Positions 32,755 through 42,888 of a DNA stretch of 64,000 bases are shown one piece after another. The position numbers were made by a program, and so were the translations under genes. The stretch is from Ephemerocybe angulata (lineage: Eukaryota; Basidiomycota; Agaricomycetes; Agaricales; Psathyrellaceae), in NCBI GenBank assembly GCA_013368325.1, contig JAACJK010000176.1, positions 1-64,000 on the forward strand. Reading direction: 5' to 3'. The number at the start of each line of letters is the position of its first letter. Positions within the stretch are counted from its first letter, which is position 1. The notes beneath the pieces are model-generated. The model was not told the DNA's origin. It did no database searches and saw only the letters and a program-made list of their open reading frames with translations.

Positions 32755-34066
32755 CTAGAACCCGTTCAACCTATCCACGGTCTTCTTTCCTTCCCCAACG
32801 TTGACGAAATCAAGAAGGACAAAGTTAGGGGCCCTCCCCTGTGAAAGCGGAGCGCAGCCATTGGCATGTGCGAGAATGCTGCAGGTACTAGTAAGCATCC
32901 TGTTTTAATGAGCGCTTAAGTAACCGCTTACGATGTTTGACCATTGGTTCGTGGCGCGTGAGCATAGTCAGAAACAAGTACCTCACTACTTCCGGGGAGT
33001 ATATCCACGTTCAGGTTATGGTTGATTAAGTGCAGGTGCTCGTCGTTGCTCAAGGGGCCCGCTGTCCTGTCGATATTGCACGGAAAGTTGGAGTCCTTGG
33101 GTGAGAAAGGGTCCTCCCAGATCTACACCTTGTTAGCGGATATCAAGGCAAATATCGTGAGCACCCACCATCTGGAACTGAGGTAGGATGAAGTCCACCA
33201 CCCCACCGGCAGATCCATCCGCACCCGCATCCAGGAAGACGATAACGCGTTTATTCGAGTCGATGAGCTCACGCAATGTCGGCCAGTCGTTCCGCTTCAT
33301 GGGCCTCGTCGGGGGAACGTACGCCAGTGGGGTGATGCCTGTAGTCAGAAAAAACGTCAGTTAATATTACTCTGGAACCCATGCAAAAAGTCTACTGACC
33401 GGCTTCATCGAAGATGGGTTTCCAAACCCCCGGGATGGAGGCCATATCAGGGTTTGTGAAGATGAAAGTGAAGACCTCGAATGGGTTGGCATCTAGGAAA
33501 GCTTTCACTGTCTTGAGGTAATCGACCACGAGCCCCCCGTCAAAGAGAAGCTATTCAGGATGTCAGAATTGAGATACCGGGGGCAAAGGTCTCTTAGAGT
33601 CTTACACAGTCTGTAATACGACTCGTTAGCGACACGAACATGAGAGGGGGCTGGTGTCGGCTTACTGGTATGGCAGAAGCGCAGCTGTCCATTCTCCAAA
33701 TGTGCTTGGCCTTGCAGAGTTCGAGCTCCAAGGTTCAGCTGGGACTGGACGTCAACTTCCTGGTTTCTGGCGACTGTTCTCGTAATCCATAAGCTTCTTC
33801 TGGTCTGCCGTTTACTGTGCACCTACGAGCTAGGGGATTGGAGCTGAATCCGAACGAGTTATGGGCCGTCAGGAAAGTGGTATTCCCATAGCGGCGGTCA
33901 CACAGCTCAGAGCGACCGTTGCACACCGTCGCACTGTGGGCAGGGGTTTGTCGATATGGGGGACCAGGTATGGAAACCGGGCTTACCGTTTTCGAAGCAG
34001 GTACAGAGCATCTGTGGCTGGTGCTAACAGTCCCACCAACAACAAGATAACCACAAAGAAACGCAT
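32755..34066 (-). CDS. Secreted PI-PLC X-domain-like phosphodiesterase, second copy
   Basis: Signal peptide MRFFVVILLLVGLLAPATDA at 34066. Following exons read VCNGRSELCDRRYGNTTFL, TAHNSFGFSSNP (first His), NQEVDVQSQLNLGARTLQGQ, NGQLRFCHT (second His), LFDGGLVVDYLKTVKAF, FTFIFTNPD, RVIVFLDAGADG and FPCNIDRTAGP. A final exon after an intron with donor GTAAGCGG gives FVLLDFVNVGEGKKTVDRLN and GF, stop at 32755. The layout matches the gene at 21662 except for an extra intron near the 3' end and clear sequence divergence, so this is an old paralogue that still looks functional. In the active-site segment the first copy has AHDSF where this has AHNSF; the aspartate next to histidine is changed to asparagine, which could alter activity. 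Confidence 0.85.
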
Positions 34067-35267
34067 CGACCAGATTGCAAAGAGAGTGTCAAGCAGGCTA
34101 TATAGCTATGCTAGAGCCAGGGAGTGGTACAGAGAAGGGGGTTGGAAATATATAGAAGGACGGCTCTGAGGTCGATTATATCTACCCACGGATTGCAAGG
34201 CTGGTCTTCAGTTAGAACCAAATCACGGTCCTCCACACTTGAGGTTATGCACATGGTGACGCTCGAGGAAGCTCAGAGGAAGCCATGGCTACCATGCTCG
34301 CATCACAGAACAGAGGTCAGGTTGGGTGCTAGCATGCGACAGTTTCTCAGCATTACGGAAGCGCTTCTATGTTCTTATATGTGAACGGCGTTTTTTTTTC
34401 TGGGGCTGTTTTCAAGGGTGATAACCAAGCAAGTAGCTTCAGACATAGTATGTACTTCGAAGCCTGAGAAATTCGAAGGATGGGCGCTAAGCAGTCGGCC
34501 AACCCCGCTTTTTTGAGCGGAGACTAAATCATTTGCTCTGCACCTGCGGAAGTTGCGGAACCTTCTTGACACAGACTATTCACCTCTTACTCGTCATTAA
34601 CTCAAGATCGGCAATCCGAGGATCTGGAGTCAACCACAACGGCTTGGAGCTGCGGTTCTATTGAATTGTTTAGCGTCTACAGTATATGCGAGGGCTCGCA
34701 CCACTCTTTTGGCTTCATACATGCGTGCAATCGTCGAGATTCGCGGCATTCGAGCTCCGGAAACATTAATCGTGGACTATGGGGTACTGAATACCACGGT
34801 TCCGTCGCAACTGCTCAAGCGGCTAACTGGGACTTTTTGAAGAACTTCTCTGGTGCGCGAAGAACGCAAATTACGCTTTTACACAACTTTTTTATCACCA
34901 TTACGCTTTTACACAAGTTTATTTTGGATCAATTCGAACCTTACTCCCGTCGTCTATACCTCAGGTACGTCTTGAGTTGGAATTTAAATATGTAACCGGG
35001 ACTTTAACTAAATACAGGACATATAGGTGCGAATATAGATTGTGGCGAAGCATACCGCCACCCCGGATTGAAGATACCATCTAAATCTGGTACTCCCCAG
35101 GAACCCAGGTCTCAGAAGCCTTCAGAAGCACATGAAGAGAACGAAGCAAATAACGGGGATATCAAACACGATTCGGATTACGCCTCCAATCGCCCTCGAC
35201 AGGGTCAAAATACGCGAAACCCTCGAATGTGAGCGCCAAAGTCGAATCCAGGCCAATCCCCGTGAAT
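34067..35267. other. Intergenic, no gene recognised
   Basis: Short open stretches only. A 12-base phrase ATTACGCTTTTA is directly repeated near 34871 and 34901. The region contains a T9 run near 34391. No terminal repeats or transposon domains were seen. Confidence 0.45.
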
Positions 35268-37140
35268 CTATGGCTGCGAGATAGACGAGGCGGGCGCCGC
35301 TGCGGATTCCCCGACCCCCGCATCCCCCTGCTCCGGATCGTCCAGGATTGAGATATCGCCACCACATCTTCGGATCTCCTCCTCCGCGCGGTCAATCACA
35401 TCATACAGCCGCTCTCGCCTCTCCTCCTCTTCCATGCGCACCCGAACCAGCAACGGCAGGCGCTGGTTGATATCTGACCAGAATCGATGTCTCCTGTCTT
35501 GGACGCCATAGTGAATACCGTGGCTGCGGTGGACCGTGGCTGAGACGGTCTCGCAGCCCATGACGAGAAGTTGGCTGAGGAAGATGAGGGTGTCGTTCAT
35601 GTCGAACGGGGCGAGCCCTGGACCCCCGAGGGAGAGGATGTAGAGGTTCTCGAAGAGTTCGTACTCCGGCGCGGACGTTGGAAGGGGGATGGTGAAGTCG
35701 GCGTTCTTGCTGTCGATGTATAGAGCCATCTCGTTCAGCTGCGGGCAAAGCTTGGAGAAGACCGAGAGGGACTTGAGGGAGATGAAGTCGCCCGAGGAGT
35801 AGGTGACTGGGTCGTAATCTGGGCAGGAGTTGAGGTCGAGGAACTCGATGTTGGGGATCAGCGCAGCGACTTCTGGGACCTTCGAGTCTTTGAAGAACAT
35901 GGGGAACTCGTGGTGGAAGCAGAATTCGGTGAGGGGAATGGCGGTGAAGAGGGGGATGAAGTCGTCGATGGAGAGGCAGTCGTCGACTGGAGCTGCGATG
36001 TGTCGGTCGAGCGGTCGGGACATGCATTTCAGGATCCTCAAAGCTCGGACGCTCTGGCACTTTCGAGCGAGGACGGAGCATAGCTCGCGGACCGCTGAAC
36101 GCGACTCTTGGCGGGGGGTGTAGATGAACAGCTCTACGACGCTTGGAGGGAGGGTGTTTCTCCTCAAGAAGTCTGTCACCTCGCCGTACGGGGCGGACAA
36201 ATGCAGCTTCTCTAACGATGGCCAGGACGCGACGTTAGGAAGAAGAGTAGGCTTGAATCGGCGAGCAGGGTCGTAGACGCCGACGGATTTCTCGGAGGTC
36301 CGGATTTGCAGGTTTCGAAAACGGGGCAGGGAAGAGAGGATCTCGATGAGCGCCGAGGACGTCCAGTATTTCGGCACTTCCAGGGTCTCGAGTGTCTTCG
36401 TGTACCCTTTGATGAGCTGCAGGACGCTGGGCTCGACCACAGCTGCGTATCCCTTCATGATCACAGCGAGGTGGGCAATGTTGGGCATGCGACCGATGAC
36501 ATGGTCGACGTACTGGCGGAGGGCGTCGCCTGGGAGGGTATGGACGTAGGAGCTAGGGAGGGTGACGTGGAATTTGCGGATGCCTGGGTGCATGAAGAGG
36601 ACGCTGCGGTGGAGGAGGGATGTCTCGGTTGCACCGGTCCATCTCAGCGATCGAAGGGATGGGAACAGGTTTCCATTCTCTCCAATGTGGAACGGTCGAA
36701 GACGCGCAAAGGTGTCGAGGAGGAAGGTGTCGCGCTCCTCCGTGTCGTCGATTTTGAGCGACTTGATCCTTCTGCTGTATTCGAAGAATCGGCGCCAGCT
36801 TTGCTCAGTGGGGAGGCCTTTGAAGACCTATTGTTTCGGACGTGTGTGGAGTACGGAGTGGAATGGAGAGAGGGAGTTAGCAAAGTCGATCTCAAAGGTA
36901 ATGTGGATTCGATTCACGTACCAGTTTATTGTCTTTCAACTCATAACCCTTTGTTGCGAGCAGGTTGAACAAGGGTTTGAGATCGACTTGGGACTCCCAG
37001 AGACATGCAAGGGCGGCCCCGGACCAGTGCTTGTTGACTCTGGCGGCCTTCGTCAATGTGTTCTGGTCCATATCCCGGATTACCATGTCAAACAGCTCTG
37101 GAACCAGAAGCACGCGAGTCGTGGCGGTGGTATGATTCAT
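35268..37140 (-). CDS. F-box protein with leucine-rich C-terminal part, 592 aa
   Basis: F-box proteins are substrate receptors of SCF ubiquitin ligases. Exon one (37140 to 36922) starts MNHTTATTRVLLVPELFDMV and carries the F-box (VPELFDMVIRDMDQNTLTKA followed by ARVNKHWSGAALACLW). After a 94-base intron, exon two (36827 to 35268) continues VFKGLPTEQSWRRFFEYSRR and a long region of irregular leucine-rich repeats (SLRSLRWTGATETSLL, LEKLHLSAPYGEVTDFL, IEFLDLNSCPDYDP, SLKSLSVFSKLCPQLNEM). A charged C-terminal tail (RMEEEERRERLYDVIDRAEE) follows. The acceptor AACAATAG is the one that keeps the frame open. Members of this family are numerous in Agaricomycetes and their substrates are unknown. Confidence 0.88.
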
Positions 37141-38184
37141 CGTTGTTGGTTGGATGAAGATGGTCGACTATTGACGAGCGATGGGGGAGTTGGAGGAGAA
37201 GAACGAAGCGACGTCGTTCTTAAGGGCAGGGGGCTGTCATTGTGACCAAAGTCGTGGGGAGGAAAGAAAGAGATGTGGCCACGCACATTGTGCGCGACGA
37301 TGAAAGGGAAATTAACGCGTCGGACGCGTCTCTTTGTGTCGCGCTTTGTTTCGAATTGGGTCTCTTTCTAACGTCTAATTGCCGGATACATACCGGCTAC
37401 TGGATGGTGTGGGTGACATGCTCCGGAGGCCGGGGAGGGGGAGATCGTTTGGCAGTTCGCGTCGGAGCAGGGGAGTCGTATCAGGTCGTATCCAGGGGCA
37501 CCAAGCTCCATTTGTGATGGCGCTCTGCAGATTTCGGCGGCGGAGATGGAGGTCGGGGTACCAGGCAATGTGACTTGCACGGAACAATCGCGCACCGCGA
37601 AACATTCATCACCCCGGACCGCTAAGAATCGACGGTCCGTTGAGGACCGCCCCGCCCCGCCCCCATGACGCCGCTTAGAGGCTACCCCGCGTTCCCCCAC
37701 ATCCCCCGCATCCGCTAGGACCCTTGGCATTCTCTCTATTTGTCCAGCCCTGGATAAATTTGCAGGGAGAGTCTTCATTTCAGATCCCGGAACTTCCGAT
37801 TCAGGCTTCTGTGCCTTCCCAGATTGTTATGATCTGACCAGGTCGCCCCACACTTGCATGTGTGATGCAGGGGCTACAAAGGCTACGATGCCTCCTAAAC
37901 TCGCCCTGGGGGTGTCTGTACGGAGTTATGATCGACCATGCGAAAAGAAGCGGACCGCGGTCATAGATTGGCTAGATCTGGAGGCGTTCGGCTTGGCAGG
38001 TATGAACGGTCGGCGAGTACTTATAATGCACCTCTTTGAAATCGAGAAGACCAGCGGCCCATTCCCTCAAGCCGACCCCTTCTCCCCCCCACCCTTCTCC
38101 CCCCACCCTTCTCCGTTCCGTTTCACTCCTCCCCATCACCGGACCTTGGCACCTTTATTACGAGTTTAAGAGAAGGGTATAACG
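37141..38184. other. Intergenic between divergent F-box and transporter genes
   Basis: Two ACGCGT motifs (37315 and 37324), the core of MBF-type MCB sites, lie about 180 bases upstream of the F-box gene. A C/T-rich tract (CCCTTCTCC repeats, 38075 to 38115) precedes the transporter start and is typical of strong fungal promoters. Open stretches at 37858 to 38169 show no recognisable protein. Confidence 0.4.
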
Positions 38185-40525
38185 ATGGCTATTGTCGATA
38201 CCCGCGCAGGGGTGTTCCGAAATATCAGGGTGTACTGTGCGCATCGTTAACATTAACTCCTTCGTTCGCCATCTCTGACATTCTTCTCCTTCATGCAGGG
38301 TTGGCCTTCATCGTATACTGGGGCATTGTTCTCTTCGGTTATGATACGTGCGTCTCTTCCGTCACGTATACTTGCGTTCCAAGCTCACGATTCGTCCAGT
38401 GGTGTAGGAGGAGGTGTCGTCAGCGCGAAATACTTCAAGGAGCAGTTCGGAATCATCGACCCTCATGGTGTGGAAGACGTTAAGAAGTCGAACAACATCT
38501 CGTCGAACGTCGTCGCGGTGCTGCAGGCTGGAGCTTTCTTCGGTGCGCTCACTAGCGCCCCCGTCTCTGGTAAGCCAACTTCCCTCAGTTTTGCATTCCT
38601 TCCCTTCGTCCTTTCCCATGGCGTGTCCCATCTCCTTCAAACGACCCTCCGTTTCTGCTAGCGATGGGCAATTGTCGGCGACGGCATATGCCATCAATTC
38701 GCATTTAGCTTTAGCGCGATCCTATCATTCCACGCCCTTGGCTCGTCGGAAGAACTGCCATTGCATCCGACTCCCCCCATTTCGTCAATTCACGGTCTCT
38801 CAAGGTCGTCGTTACTCACACTCCATGTGAATTAGCCAAAATCGGTCGCAAGTGGACTCTCTTCATCTTCGCATTGATCTTCTGCGTTGGCGCTGTGAGT
38901 ATCCACATCCTCGGGCGCTAGAAGCATGGTCTAACGTCCCTCCCAGATCCTCACAACGGTCGCATCTGGTCCTCCTCATGGTCTCGCGTTGATCTATGCC
39001 GGACGCGTCCTTTCCGGTTACGGAATCGGTGGCATCTCCTCTGTAGCTCCCGCCTACGTCTCAGAATGTGCTCCCAAGGAGGTCCGAGGTCGTATCACTG
39101 GTCTGTTCCAGATCATGGTGGCCGTCGGTGTTATGCTTTCGTACTTCGTTAACTGTGAGTCGACCTGTTTAACCACTGAGTTTTTATACCTAATGACAAT
39201 GAACAGTTGCGATCGGCATCCACATCCCAACTGGCATCAACGTTTGGAGAATTCCATTCGGGTTGCAACTCGTCCCCGCGGGTATCATGGTCTTCGGTCT
39301 TCTGACCGTCAAGGTGAGCAATTGGCTCTAATAGCATCAAAGTCTCTAGTCGCTCATCTGGGATAGGAATCACCACGTTGGCTCGCTTCCGTCGGAAGGA
39401 ACGATGAAGCCTTGCAGAACTTGGCCTACATGCGTCGCTCGGCAGACAGCCACCCTGAAATCCTCGCTGAGATGGCTGAGATTCAGGCCGCCATCGAGGA
39501 GGAGAAGGAAGCTCGCGCTGGACTCTACTGGAAGGAAGCTTTCTTTGGAAAGGGCAACTTCGTTCGGTTCTTCATCGCGTTCTTCATCTTCCTCCTGCAA
39601 CAGTGGGGTGGCCAGAACTCCGTCAAGTAAGTTTCGAATCAATCTTTCGGATTTCGAATTCTGACCTCCAACCGTATAATAGCTACTACGCTCCTCAGAT
39701 CTTCGCTTCGATCGGTTACACTTCACGGAAGAACTCCCTCCTCGCATCTGGTGTTTACGGTGTTGTCAAGGTCGTCGCTACCGCTATCTTCATCTTCTTC
39801 GGTGTCGAGTCTCTTGGTCGCAAGCTTTCCCTTTTGATCTCTGCCCTCGGAATGGGTTCGCTGTTCTTCATCATCGGCGCCATCCTCAAGACGCATCCTC
39901 CCAGCGCCGCTCTTGCTAGTGCCGGACCCGCGCCTGCGTCACAAGCCATGGCAGCTATGCTGTATATTTACGTCTGCTTCTATTCCATGGGATGGGGTGA
40001 GTCTTATAGTGTACCATTTACCTCCGATCGATCTAACGTCATATTTAGGACCTTTGCCCTGGGTGTACGTCTCCGACATCTTCCCTACGCGGACTCGTCA
40101 CTACGGTCTTGCAACAGCCAGTGCTTCTCAATGGCTGTGGAGTGAGTTTAACCTTTTCCTCGTGCATTAGCTTCGACTGACCAACTTTTATAGACTTCGT
40201 CGTCAGCAAGGTCACGCCCCAGATCCTTACCGACCTCGGGTACAAAATCTTCTTCACGTTCGCCGCCGTCAACATCGGCGCTATGGCCACCTTCGCTGCG
40301 TAAGTCACGATCTCTCCTTGCGAAACGAGCCAACCTCCTAACCCCGCATTCTCTCATAGTCTCATTCCTGAGACCAAGGGACGCAGTCTGGAAGAGATGG
40401 ATGTTATCTTCGGCTCGGTCACCGCTGAGCAGCGTGCGGAGAACATCAACAGGATTAACAAGCAGGACGCCCAGTCGGTGAAAACAGACTCTGTTGATCG
40501 CAAGGAGATGGAAGAGAAGGCATAA
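38185..40525 (+). CDS. MFS sugar-porter transporter
   Basis: Twelve-helix proton-coupled sugar (or quinate) transporter of the plasma membrane. The gene starts MAIVDTRAGVFRNIR at 38185 and has about ten exons, all with consistent phases. Sugar-porter marks appear in order: LFGYDTGVGGGVVS in helix one, KIGRKWTLFIF (the loop 2-3 G-R-K motif), YAGRVLSGYGIGGISSVAPA and EVRGRITGLFQ, VKESPRWLASVGRNDEAL after helix six, LLQQWGGQNSV in helix seven, ESLGRKLSLLISALG, and PETKGRSLEEMDVIFGS after helix twelve. The C-terminal tail is short and charged (SVDRKEMEEKA). Substrate cannot be fixed from sequence; the QQWGGQNSV form is also seen in quinate-permease-like members. Gene length and intron number are normal. 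Confidence 0.93.
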
Positions 40526-41221
40526 TATACCACTACCCGCCTTGATCTTCGCTCCTTCGTCTTGCCTTCGCATTTGGTTTCCGCTTTTCGTCATGCTTTG
40601 TATTATTATCATTACACGCCCTTACCATGTTTTACGACGGCTGCACTGCTACTTACATGTTATGAATTCACTTATTTGCATGAATCAGCGAGTTCTCGAC
40701 CTTTGCAACATTCTGCGGAGCATGTTCTAGCCTATTTGCCTTGCAATGGAGGCGGTATCATTGGTTCGGGGGCAAGTTGTATTGATCCGCCCCTTTCGGG
40801 GTTTTACCAATCGTGAAAGAACGGCGGGTTCAGGTTTAACCACCACCACCACCATCTCATCCTTCCAATATTCAGAGAGGAAGCTTTTTGGAAGCTTTGC
40901 CCCTTCCTCACCACACTATGCAATCTAGACAGCTTAAGGTGCTTAAATTAACGGTTCCGCGGATGATTTATATGATTTATACCCCAGAAACCACGGCGGT
41001 TGCCCCGCATGAGCGCTACTCCGCTGAACGGATCGTCATGGAGGCATCCAGGCTTACCGAGCCACAAATTTCAACTCTCCGAGTTGATCCCGCTTTGGTC
41101 TCGCCAGGGGATATATACTTAAGGCACAGAAGCGCCGATAGGTTCTCAAAATCGCTTCTAACCCCCGGTCTACTTCCAACCCCGCACACGCACACTATTT
41201 CAGTCTTCTTCTACGACCACG
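40526..41221. other. Intergenic; promoter of the protoglobin gene
   Basis: No gene is recognised. GAAGCGCC (41130) lies about 90 bases upstream of the next start codon and resembles the GGGCGCTT motif found elsewhere. A purine-poor stretch with CCACCACCACCACC occurs near 40840. Confidence 0.4.
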
Positions 41222-42045
41222 ATGAAAGTCATCTCTGAAGACGCGCTCAAGGACTTCCAGCAGAGGATAGGATACCTCCGAGAGTTCATTGGGTTCAGCT
41301 CTGAGGATGCCGAAGCTCTGCACGCCGCAAAGCCAGTCGTTGCGCCCCTCGTCCCTGTCGTCGTCGACGCGGTGTACGAGAAGCTCTTGTCGTTCAGTGT
41401 CACCGCAAAAGCATTCGTTCCGCGACAAACCGGATACCAGGGTACGGCCCCCACCCGCCTCGGGGACCTATCACAGGAGCACCCTCAGATCAAGTTCCGC
41501 AAGGACTTCCTCGCCCGATACCTCGTCAAGCTCGTCACCATGGACTATAACGATCTCTCATCATGGGAGTATCTCGACAAAGTCGGGCTGATGCACACCG
41601 GAAATGCGGGGTTCGCGCACAGGTAAGGACGTCTGTCGAAGTGGGGTTCGCTGCTGACGACGTGTGACAGGGAGAAGAAACCGCCCCTCCGCGTGGAGTA
41701 CATGCATTGTGCAATTCTGCTGGGCTACGTCGAGGACATCCTCGTCAACGCCGTTCTAACCCACCCCGATCTCGACGATGCTACCAAGACTGCAGTTCTG
41801 CGAGCGTTCAACAAGGTCAGTGAATTGCAGAGCTACGAACGGAGTCGTGGCTGACGTCCCTCAAACAGATCGTCTGGATCCAAAACGACCTGTTTGCTCG
41901 CCACTACATCGCAGAGGCCGATGCTCTCCCCTCTAGCACTAGCCTTCTTTCAGCACCCAAGTCGACGCTCATCACGGCGGTCTCGGTAGGGCTGTTGGCA
42001 GTCGGTGTCGCGTTCCAGCTGGGGCTTCGCTTCGCCCGGTCGTGA
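41222..42045 (+). CDS. Protoglobin-domain protein with C-terminal membrane anchor, 240 aa
   Basis: Protoglobins are haem proteins of the globin superfamily that bind O2, CO or NO. Exons 41222 to 41622, 41671 to 41815 and 41869 to 42045 give 240 residues with no break. The N-terminus is helical (EDALKDFQQRIGYLREFIGF). The segment PVVAPLVPVVVDAVYEKLLS matches the start of the globin core, and YLDKVGLMHTG carries the likely proximal histidine. VEYMHCAILLGYVEDILVNA and FNKIVWIQNDLFARHYI form the last core helices. A final hydrophobic stretch (LITAVSVGLLAVGVAFQLGL) followed by RFARS looks like a tail anchor. No signalling domain is fused. A membrane-tethered gas sensor or NO scavenger is plausible; role inferred. 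Confidence 0.85.
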
Positions 42046-42888
42046 TCCAAATCGTCAAACACAACAACCGTGTATTTCTAGATTACACAATCCCATAATT
42101 TCCGCGTCCTCTTCCAGGCCCAATAATTGGGCGCCTAAGACGTTGCGAGCGTCAAGGAGGCTAAGCGTGTCTCTACGGTATCGTCGCCAAACCTCGATAG
42201 AAGGCTTGTTTACATACACACCCCACAGGTCTCTAAAGACGCTGATTTAAGCAGGTCTCTCCATTTTGTCCAACCCCGAGGTCTCGCGAAGATTTCAACG
42301 CAAGATGGCATCAAGTCCAAGCAACGCATGAGCACACAACGACACACTCAGCGCAAGATGGCATCAAGTCCAAGCAACACAACGGCACACACGCAATGTC
42401 ACGAACTGGGCTCTCGCTTGTTCCTTTCTGCTCTGAGGGAAGATGACGTCTTCTTGTTGTCGTAAAGCCTTTCCCATGGCAGTGCCTTCCTTCTTCGCGA
42501 TACCGAACTGCTATCGCCTTTTCCCTGGCTTGGATTCACAGAGTGGAGTATTGACAAGCGCCGCTCAGGACGGAACCAGCCTACACCGAGTCTGTTTAGG
42601 CGCCCTTTCGGCACACCCAGCCCGTCCGCGAACCGGAGCAGAGATGTGCGTTATCTGACATGAACGTAACAATATCACTGAGAACAGGCTTACTCTAGTT
42701 CTATCTCGCATGATCTATCCATTTGTTGATAGAAGTCGGCGATAATAATACTTAGCTAATCCAAATGCAGAGGAACCCCAAGTAAGGCCTTTATCTACTC
42801 CATGACCAGCATGCAGACCTCCCATCCTTCATCTCCCCTTCCCTTCAACCTTACTGTGTGGCTAGCAGTCGTATAGGATTTGCAAGCC
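42046..42888. other. Intergenic with a 53-bp-spaced direct repeat
   Basis: The 20-base phrase CAAGATGGCATCAAGTCCAA occurs at about 42301 and again at about 42354, each followed by GCAAC and a CACA-rich run, forming a two-unit tandem repeat. TTGGGCGCC lies at 42127. No gene is recognised. Confidence 0.5.

Noticed and set aside
35401..36081. Pro/Arg-rich minus-strand frame overlapping the F-box gene
   Set aside because: It is a shadow of the long F-box exon in the next frame and has no start context or domain.
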